In this document: positions 58,863 through 64,000 of the stretch, piece after piece
How positions within the stretch are numbered: the first letter of the stretch is position 1
Layout of the letters: each line of letters starts with the position of its first letter
Assembly (NCBI RefSeq): GCF_030064125.1
Contig: NZ_CP125957.1
Coordinates: 1,364,001-1,428,000 of the forward strand
Length of the DNA stretch: 64,000 nt
Direction of reading: 5' to 3'
Source: Pseudomonas sp. G2-4
GTDB taxonomy: Bacteria > Pseudomonadota > Gammaproteobacteria > Pseudomonadales > Pseudomonadaceae
Translations under genes and position numbers: made by a program
Notes under the pieces: generated by a model
Told to the model about the DNA's origin: nothing
What the model saw: the letters and a program-made list of their open reading frames with translations, nothing else
Database searches by the model: none

Positions 58863-60209
58863 ATGAAGAAGAAAAACAACGCCCAGCTAATCTGCCAGTT
58901 GTCAGCCGTTGCGGCGATGATGCTGGCCGGTAGCGCACATGCGGCCGACGCGTTCAGCGCCGATTCGCAGTGGATGACGGGTGACTGGGGCGGCGAGCGG
59001 ACCAAGCTGATCGAGCAAGGTATCGACATCAAGGCTGACTTCGTCGGTGAGATGGGTGCCAATCTCCACGGCGGCTACAACGATGACAAGACAGCGCGTT
59101 GGTCCCAGCAGTTTGGCTTGGGCGTCGCCCTCGACCTGGAGAAGCTGGCGGGTTGGGGAGATACAGAGGCCAAGATCCAGTTCACTCGACGTGATGGCCG
59201 CAACATCTCCAACGACCGTATTGGCGATCCACGTGCCGGTACCCTCAGTTCTTCCCAGGAAGTGTGGGGTCGTGGGCAAACCACCCGTCTGACCCAGTTG
59301 TGGATCAAGCAGAAGTATTTCGACAGTAAGCTGGATGTCAAAGCCGGTTACTTCGGTGAAGGCGAAGACTTCAACACCTTCCCGTGCGAGTTCCAGAACC
59401 TGGCGTTCTGCGGTTCGCAGGCGGGTAACTGGGCGACTGGCATCTGGTACAACTGGCCGATCATGCAGGCGGCGATTCGCGTTAAGTACAACCTCACGCC
59501 TGAGCTCTATGCGCAAATCGGCGCGTACAACCAGAACCCTTCGCAGCTGGAAAACAAGAACCGCTACAAGCTCAGCGGCAGTGGCACCAAGGGCACCCTC
59601 ATTCCGGTCGAGTTGGTCTGGTCGCCCAAGCTCAATAATCTGCCGGGCGAATACCGTGTGGGTTACTACAAAAGTACGGCCAAGGCTGATGACGTCCGTG
59701 AGGATGACGATGGCAACGACGCCGCGACAAGCGGTAACGCCTATCGCAGCCACAGCAGCAAGGACGGCTACTGGTTCGTCGCGCAGCAACAGCTCACCAC
59801 TCACAACGGTGACGCTTCGCGCGGTCTGAACATTGCGGCCAACGCCACCTTCCACGACAAGGAAACCAACATCGTCGACAACTACCAGTCGCTGATGTTC
59901 GTGTACAAGGGGCCGTTCGATGCGCGTCCTAAAGATGATGTCGGGATCGGTTTCTCCCGGATCCACGTCAACGAAGATGTGAAGAAAAACGCCGAGCTGG
60001 TCAACGTTGCCAATGGTGTCTCCGACTACGATGATCCGCTGTTCACGCCGTTGCGTAGCACCGAATACAACTACGAGATCAACTACGGTTTCCACGTTAC
60101 CAACTGGCTGACCGTACGTCCTAACCTGCAGTACATCACTCACCCGGGCGGTGTGGATGAAGTCGACAACGCGCTGGTGGCCGGCCTGAAAATTCAGTCG
60201 GTGTTCTAA
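58863..60209 (+). CDS. oprB: Carbohydrate-selective porin OprB
   Basis: This glucose-inducible outer-membrane porin of 448 residues has a signal peptide ending A-H-A-A-D. The OprB start W-M-T-G-D-W-G-G-E-R-T-K-L-I-E-Q-G-I follows, then a beta-barrel with alternating polar/hydrophobic strands ending in F. It admits glucose and related sugars to the periplasm for GtsA and for periplasmic oxidation. It has a clear terminator downstream and its own leader upstream (190 bp, including a REP). Confidence 0.95.
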   Translation: MKKKNNAQLICQLSAVAAMMLAGSAHAADAFSADSQWMTGDWGGERTKLIEQGIDIKADFVGEMGANLHGGYNDDKTARWSQQFGLGVALDLEKLAGWGDTEAKIQFTRRDGRNISNDRIGDPRAGTLSSSQEVWGRGQTTRLTQLWIKQKYFDSKLDVKAGYFGEGEDFNTFPCEFQNLAFCGSQAGNWATGIWYNWPIMQAAIRVKYNLTPELYAQIGAYNQNPSQLENKNRYKLSGSGTKGTLIPVELVWSPKLNNLPGEYRVGYYKSTAKADDVREDDDGNDAATSGNAYRSHSSKDGYWFVAQQQLTTHNGDASRGLNIAANATFHDKETNIVDNYQSLMFVYKGPFDARPKDDVGIGFSRIHVNEDVKKNAELVNVANGVSDYDDPLFTPLRSTEYNYEINYGFHVTNWLTVRPNLQYITHPGGVDEVDNALVAGLKIQSVF

Positions 60210-60247
60210 CGCTGTTGCGATAAGCTCCTCTCTATGTGCGCATTTTT

Positions 60248-60277
60248 GCGGACGGCCAAGGCTGTCCGCTTTTTTTT
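60248..60277 (+). terminator. Rho-independent terminator of oprB
   Basis: GCGGACGGCC and GGCTGTCCGC pair around AA, followed by a run of eight T. It lies 39 bp after the oprB stop. Confidence 0.93.
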
Positions 60278-60302
60278 GGGGAGCACATGGCTGGTGCAGG
60301 AC

Positions 60303-60436
60303 CCGTGGCGAGGGCGCTTGCTCCCGCTGGGTTGCGAAGCGACCCCAAAACCATTCACTGCGGTGCGTCAGCCAGACCGCATTTGCCTCGTCTACGACTG
60401 CTTCGCAGCCGAGCGGGAGCAAGCTCCCTCGCCACA
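60303..60436. repeat. Palindromic doublet, family B
   Basis: CCGTGGCGAGGGCGCTTGCT at the left, mirrored by AGCAAGCTCCCTCGCCACAA at the right, with inner GGGTTGCGAAGCGACCC and GCTTCGCAGC arms. It fills the gap between the oprB terminator and the mutarotase gene. Confidence 0.86.
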
Positions 60437-60490
60437 AAAGAGCGCGTCGCGAACAGATGAGCAATTCAATGATTCCCAGGACCGCGGCCC

Positions 60491-61345
60491 ATGCATGAGC
60501 ATCCGCTACAACGCTTTTTCAGATCCTTGCGCGAGCGCTCGGTGTTTGAGTGGGAGCGCTATCGGCAGCGCGATGTGCTGGTGATCGATCATCCATTGTG
60601 CCAGGCGGTGTTCAGTCGCCAGGGCGCGCAGTTGCTGCACTTTCAGCCGCGCGGCCAGAAGCCCTGGTTGTGGTGTGCGGCCAAGTGGCCACACGTCGGG
60701 GCGATACGCGGCGGGGTGCCGGTGTGCTGGCCGTGGTATGGCCGTCATCCGAGCGAAAACGCCTGGCCGTCCCATGGTTGGGCGCGCCTGATCGATTGGA
60801 AGCTGCTCGACAGCCGCAGTGATGCAGAAGGCGTGCATCTGCATTGGCAGTTGCAACTGTGCGACTGGCAGGTCGATCTGTATGCCGATTTGGGCGAGCG
60901 CATGGAGTTGCGCTTGAGCACCGAGCATCAAGACAGCCTGCCTTGCCAGCTGAGCCAGGCCTTGCACGCCTATTGGCGTATTGGTGACATCGGTGAGGTA
61001 GCGCTGTCTGGGCTCGAAGGTGCGCAGGGGTACGACCAGTTGAGCCGTGCGGTTTGCCAGCAGGAGGGCGAGTTGCGGGTCGAGGGTGGCTGTCAGCGGG
61101 TGTTTCAGCATGAAGGCGAATTGCAGCTCAAGGACCACGCCTGGCAACGTGAGCTGTGCATCGACACGGGCGACAGCGCCGACACCGTGGTGTGGCATCC
61201 CGGCGCGCGGCCACTGTTGGGGGTGAGCTGGGACGAGGTGTCGGAGTTCGTCTGCGTCGAAGCGGCCAGTGGCGGCACCGATAGCTTGTGCCTGGCGCCG
61301 GGAGAGCGGGCGCATCTGAGTTTGCAGGCGCGGGTGGGGGCTTGA
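60491..61345 (+). CDS. D-hexose-6-phosphate mutarotase (YeaD-like)
   Basis: This 284-residue protein has the aldose-epimerase beta-sandwich fold of the YeaD/YMR099c group. G-G-V-P-V-C-W-P-W-Y-G and H-G-W-A-R resemble the conserved R-G-G-I-P-x-x-W-P-W-F-G and H-G-F-A-R, and W-H-P and S-W-D-E lie near the C-terminus. It interconverts the anomers of glucose-6-phosphate, supplying the beta form used by Zwf. It lies between oprB and hexR within the glucose regulon. A ribosome site is not clear; ATG 60491 is chosen because it opens the conserved frame. Confidence 0.88.
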   Translation: MHEHPLQRFFRSLRERSVFEWERYRQRDVLVIDHPLCQAVFSRQGAQLLHFQPRGQKPWLWCAAKWPHVGAIRGGVPVCWPWYGRHPSENAWPSHGWARLIDWKLLDSRSDAEGVHLHWQLQLCDWQVDLYADLGERMELRLSTEHQDSLPCQLSQALHAYWRIGDIGEVALSGLEGAQGYDQLSRAVCQQEGELRVEGGCQRVFQHEGELQLKDHAWQRELCIDTGDSADTVVWHPGARPLLGVSWDEVSEFVCVEAASGGTDSLCLAPGERAHLSLQARVGA

Positions 61346-61373
61346 TTCAGGTTTGTGGGTGTTGCTGCTGGCC

Positions 61374-61451
61374 CCATCGCGAGCAAGCTCGCTCCCACAG
61401 GGTTTTGTGAACGCCAAAGATCCAGTGTGGGAGCGAGCCTGCTCGCGAAGA
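61374..61451. repeat. REP doublet, family A (opposite orientation)
   Basis: CATCGCGAGCAAGCTCGCTC first, then GAGCGAGCCTGCTCGCGAAG, in the convergent gap between the mutarotase gene and hexR. Confidence 0.9.
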
Positions 61452-61484
61452 CGGACTATCAGGCACCGAAGATTCTGAATCGAA

Positions 61485-62354
61485 TCAGTTGAACTCATCC
61501 CCCACCGGATACCGGCTGGCGTTCAGGCTTTCCTTGATCTTGCGCAAATGCGGCTGGAAGTCCACGCCCCGGCGCAGGGTCATGCCAGTGGCGAGCACGT
61601 CCAGCACGGTGAGCTGGATGATCCGCGAGGTCATCGGCATGTAGATGTCGGTGTCTTCGGGCAGTGGAATGTTCAGGCTCAGGGTGCTGGCCTTGGCCAG
61701 GGGTGAGCCTTCGGCGGTGAGGCCCAGCACCGAGGCGCCGTTTTCCCGGGCGATGCGCGCCACTTCCACCAGCTCACGGGTACGCCCGGTATAGGAAATG
61801 ATCACGAACAGCTCGCCCGTATGAGCCACCGAGGCAATCATGCGCTGCATCAGCACATCGGCGTGGGCGGTCACCGCCAGGTTGAAACGGAAAAACTTGT
61901 GTTGGGCATCCAACGCCACGGGCGCCGAAGCACCGAGGCCGAAGAAGTGGATCTGGCGGGCCTGGATCAGCAGATCGACGGCGCGACTGATCAAATTGGG
62001 ATCAAGGGCCTGGCAGGCGCTGTCCAATGACGCAATGGCACTGCCAAAGATTTTCCGGGTGTAAGCTTCCGGGTTGTCATCGGCCTCTACCGCACGACTG
62101 ACGTAAGCGGCACCGCTGGCCAGGCTTTGGGCCAGTTGCAGCTTGAGCTCCGGGTAACCGCTGACGCCGAATGAACGGCAGAAACGGTTGACGGTAGGCT
62201 CGCTGACCGACGCGGCCTGGGCGAGGGCGGCGATGCTGAAGCGGGTGGCCTGCTGTGGGTTGAGCAGGATCACCTCGGCCACCTTGCGTTCGGCCTTGTT
62301 CAGGTCTTCAAGGCGACTCTGGATCTGCTCCAGTAAATTTCGCACGCGGTCCAT
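61485..62354 (-). CDS. hexR: Transcriptional regulator HexR (RpiR family)
   Basis: This 289-residue repressor has an N-terminal helix-turn-helix ([22 protein letters not shown]) and a C-terminal SIS domain ([20 protein letters not shown]) that binds 2-keto-3-deoxy-6-phosphogluconate. In Pseudomonas it represses zwf-pgl-eda, edd-glk and gap. It is divergent from zwf across 187 bp with a matching operator. Candidate operators are also present at gap/edd in this window. Confidence 0.96.
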   Translation of the reverse strand: MDRVRNLLEQIQSRLEDLNKAERKVAEVILLNPQQATRFSIAALAQAASVSEPTVNRFCRSFGVSGYPELKLQLAQSLASGAAYVSRAVEADDNPEAYTRKIFGSAIASLDSACQALDPNLISRAVDLLIQARQIHFFGLGASAPVALDAQHKFFRFNLAVTAHADVLMQRMIASVAHTGELFVIISYTGRTRELVEVARIARENGASVLGLTAEGSPLAKASTLSLNIPLPEDTDIYMPMTSRIIQLTVLDVLATGMTLRRGVDFQPHLRKIKESLNASRYPVGDEFN

Positions 62355-62456
62355 ACAAGATTCCTAGAAAGACGGGTCTTTGATACGACCCTTTGCGGTG
62401 GCCTATCCTACTGATGGCTCCGACGGACCACCACTCGGAATCGGAATTTTCGAAAA

Positions 62457-62477
62457 ATGTTGTGGTTATTACTACAT
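62457..62477. promoter_or_regulatory. Candidate HexR site, zwf/hexR
   Basis: TTGT-GGTTATT-ACTA (62460-62474) follows the HexR spacing with one mismatch, inside a larger dyad ATGTTGT-N7-ACTACAT. It lies in the divergent hexR/zwf promoter region. Confidence 0.72.
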
Positions 62478-62490
62478 TTCTCCTTGAGTG

Positions 62491-62509
62491 ATACCTTAAA
62501 AAAAGGTAT
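62491..62509. promoter_or_regulatory. Second dyad in the hexR/zwf intergenic region
   Basis: ATACCTT and AAGGTAT form a perfect 7-bp inverted repeat around five A residues, 33 bp upstream of zwf. It differs from the HexR pattern and may be an extra operator or a leader structure. Confidence 0.5.
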
Positions 62510-62541
62510 TTGTAGCTTAACTTGATAAAAGAACAAACATC

Positions 62542-64000
62542 ATGCATTCCATAACGGTTGAACCGTGCACATTTGCCTTGTTCGGCGCGTTGGGCGATCT
62601 GGCCTTGCGCAAGCTTTTTCCTGCCCTTTATCAACTCGATGGCGCGGACTTGCTGCACGAGGACACGCGGATCATCGCGCTGGCCCGTGAACCCGGCAGC
62701 GAGCAGCAGCACCTGGCGTTCATCGCCGCCGAGCTGCGCCGCTATGTGGGTGACAAGGACCTCAACGAAACCGTGGTCGAGCGCTTCCTGGCGCGACTGA
62801 CTTACCTGCATGTGGATTTCCTCAAGGCCGACGACTACGTCGCCCTGGCCGAACGAGCCGGTTCGGCCCAACAAGTCATCGCCTATTTCGCCACTCCGGC
62901 ATCGGTCTATGGCGCAATCTGCGAGAACCTGGCGAAGGTTGGCCTGAGCGAAAACACCCGTGTCGTGCTGGAGAAACCCATCGGCTCGGACCTGGAATCT
63001 TCGCGCAAGGTCAACGACGCCGTGGCGCAGTTCTTCCCGGAAAACCGCACCTATCGCATCGACCACTACCTGGGCAAAGAGACGGTTCAGAACCTGATCG
63101 CGCTGCGGTTCGCCAACAGTCTGTTCGAAACCCAGTGGAACCAGAACTACATTTCCCACGTGGAAATCACCGTGGCCGAGAAGGTCGGCATCGAAGGCCG
63201 CTGGGGCTATTTCGACAAGGCCGGCCAACTGCGGGACATGATCCAGAACCACTTGTTGCAGCTGCTGTGCCTGATCGCCATGGATCCGCCGGCGGACTTG
63301 TCCGCCGATAGCATCCGTGACGAGAAGGTCAAGGTGCTCAAGGCCCTGGCGCCCATCAGCCCGGAAGGCCTGACCACCCAAGTGGTGCGCGGCCAGTACA
63401 TCGCCGGTCACAGCGAAGGCAAGGCTGTGCCGGGTTACCTGGAAGAACCCAATTCCAACACCCAGAGCGACACCGAAACCTTCGTCGCCCTGCGCGCCGA
63501 CATTCGCAACTGGCGCTGGGCCGGGGTGCCGTTTTACCTGCGTACCGGCAAGCGCATGCCGCAAAAGCTGTCGCAGATCGTCATTCACTTCAAGGAACCG
63601 TCCCACTACATCTTCGCTCCCGAGCAGCGCCTGCAGATCAGCAACAAACTGATCATTCGCCTGCAACCGGACGAAGGGATTTCCTTGCGGGTGATGACCA
63701 AGGAGCAAGGCCTGGACAAGGGCATGCAATTGCGCAGCGGTCCGCTGCAACTCAACTTCTCCGACACCTATCGCAGCGCGCGGATACCCGATGCCTATGA
63801 GCGGTTGTTGCTGGAAGTCATGAACGGCAATCAGAACCTGTTTGTCCGTAAAGATGAAATTGAAGCCGCGTGGACGTGGTGTGACCAGCTGATCGCCGGG
63901 TGGAAGAAATCCGGTGATGCGCCCAAGCCGTACGCGGCCGGGTCCTGGGGGCCGATGAGCTCCATTGCACTGATCACGCGGGATGGGAGGTCATGGTATG
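62542..64000 (+). CDS. zwf: Glucose-6-phosphate 1-dehydrogenase (cut by window edge)
   Basis: This NADP-dependent enzyme oxidises glucose-6-phosphate to 6-phosphogluconolactone, the entry to the Entner-Doudoroff route. The cofactor loop is G-A-L-G-D-L-A (15-21), and the substrate motif R-I-D-H-Y-L-G-K-E is at 172-180. The frame is open to base 64000 (486 complete codons). Since Pseudomonas Zwf is about 488-490 residues, only the last few codons and stop are missing. ATG 62542 is the only start matching the family N-terminus. pgl and eda normally follow, beyond the window. Confidence 0.96.
   Translation, partial: MHSITVEPCTFALFGALGDLALRKLFPALYQLDGADLLHEDTRIIALAREPGSEQQHLAFIAAELRRYVGDKDLNETVVERFLARLTYLHVDFLKADDYVALAERAGSAQQVIAYFATPASVYGAICENLAKVGLSENTRVVLEKPIGSDLESSRKVNDAVAQFFPENRTYRIDHYLGKETVQNLIALRFANSLFETQWNQNYISHVEITVAEKVGIEGRWGYFDKAGQLRDMIQNHLLQLLCLIAMDPPADLSADSIRDEKVKVLKALAPISPEGLTTQVVRGQYIAGHSEGKAVPGYLEEPNSNTQSDTETFVALRADIRNWRWAGVPFYLRTGKRMPQKLSQIVIHFKEPSHYIFAPEQRLQISNKLIIRLQPDEGISLRVMTKEQGLDKGMQLRSGPLQLNFSDTYRSARIPDAYERLLLEVMNGNQNLFVRKDEIEAAWTWCDQLIAGWKKSGDAPKPYAAGSWGPMSSIALITRDGRSWY

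Noticed and set aside
62308..63750. 480-codon minus-strand open frame opposite zwf
   Set aside because: Antisense shadow crossing the hexR start and the hexR/zwf promoter region; zwf and hexR are both clear.

Overview
The window looks like chromosomal DNA of a Pseudomonas of the fluorescens group. The basis is high-GC coding sequence, densely packed genes, many REP-type palindromes in intergenic gaps, and gene orders typical of the genus: hexR/zwf beside the edd-glk-gltR-gtrS glucose block, arcDABC, pobA with an AraC-type pobR, and livKHMGF. I see no rRNA, tRNA, phage, integrase, transposase or CRISPR array. Species assignment is inference.

Layout. (1) 0-6.5 kb: a CopD-like membrane protein, the DinG helicase, a class-C-beta-lactamase-fold esterase, an unusual OmpA-type lipoprotein, pdxH and a small membrane protein. 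(2) 6.7-14.9 kb: a glycine-zipper lipoprotein, an 800-bp inverted-repeat element, nhaA, a PLP enzyme of the cysteine synthase/desulfhydrase fold, an FAD dehydrogenase, a COG3650 lipoprotein, and an SDR protein divergent from a LysR regulator. (3) 14.8-17.3 kb: a compact, translationally coupled four-gene operon for a bufferin-type, MNIO-modified peptide (DUF2282 precursor, DUF692 enzyme, DUF2063 partner, DoxX). (4) 17.5-22.6 kb: the branched-chain amino acid ABC importer livKHMGF. (5) 22.9-31.6 kb: DUF2288, a large orphan tubulin/FtsZ-superfamily protein, two MFS transporters, and pobA/pobR for 4-hydroxybenzoate. (6) 31.8-39.0 kb: DUF5064 and the arginine deiminase operon arcDABC, with a second, closely similar arcD divergent from it and an ANR/FNR-type site between them. 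(7) 39.1-46.2 kb: a CoA-transferase with an odd domain order, then a heme uptake block (ECF sigma, FecR anti-sigma, TonB receptor, heme oxygenase, YbaN) with Fur-type boxes. (8) 46.3-64.0 kb: the glucose regulon: gap, edd-glk-gltR-gtrS, an AGE-family sugar isomerase, the gtsABCD glucose ABC importer, oprB, a hexose-6-phosphate mutarotase, hexR and zwf (cut by the window edge).

How the genes work together. In the last block OprB admits sugar through the outer membrane and GtsABCD carries it through the inner membrane. Glk, Zwf and Edd feed the Entner-Doudoroff pathway, and Gap handles the triose product. Candidate HexR sites (TTGT-N7-ACAA type) lie before gap, edd and zwf. The AGE-family gene and gtsA share a second, spaced promoter element that is a candidate target of the adjacent GltR/GtrS two-component system. 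The arc block ferments arginine when oxygen is low. The heme block senses, imports and degrades heme.

The best candidates for less-described biology are the bufferin operon, the 726-residue tubulin-like protein, the WWPF-repeat OmpA lipoprotein with a histone-H1-like tail, the shared promoter architecture of the AGE and gtsA genes, and the rearranged CaiB-type CoA-transferase.
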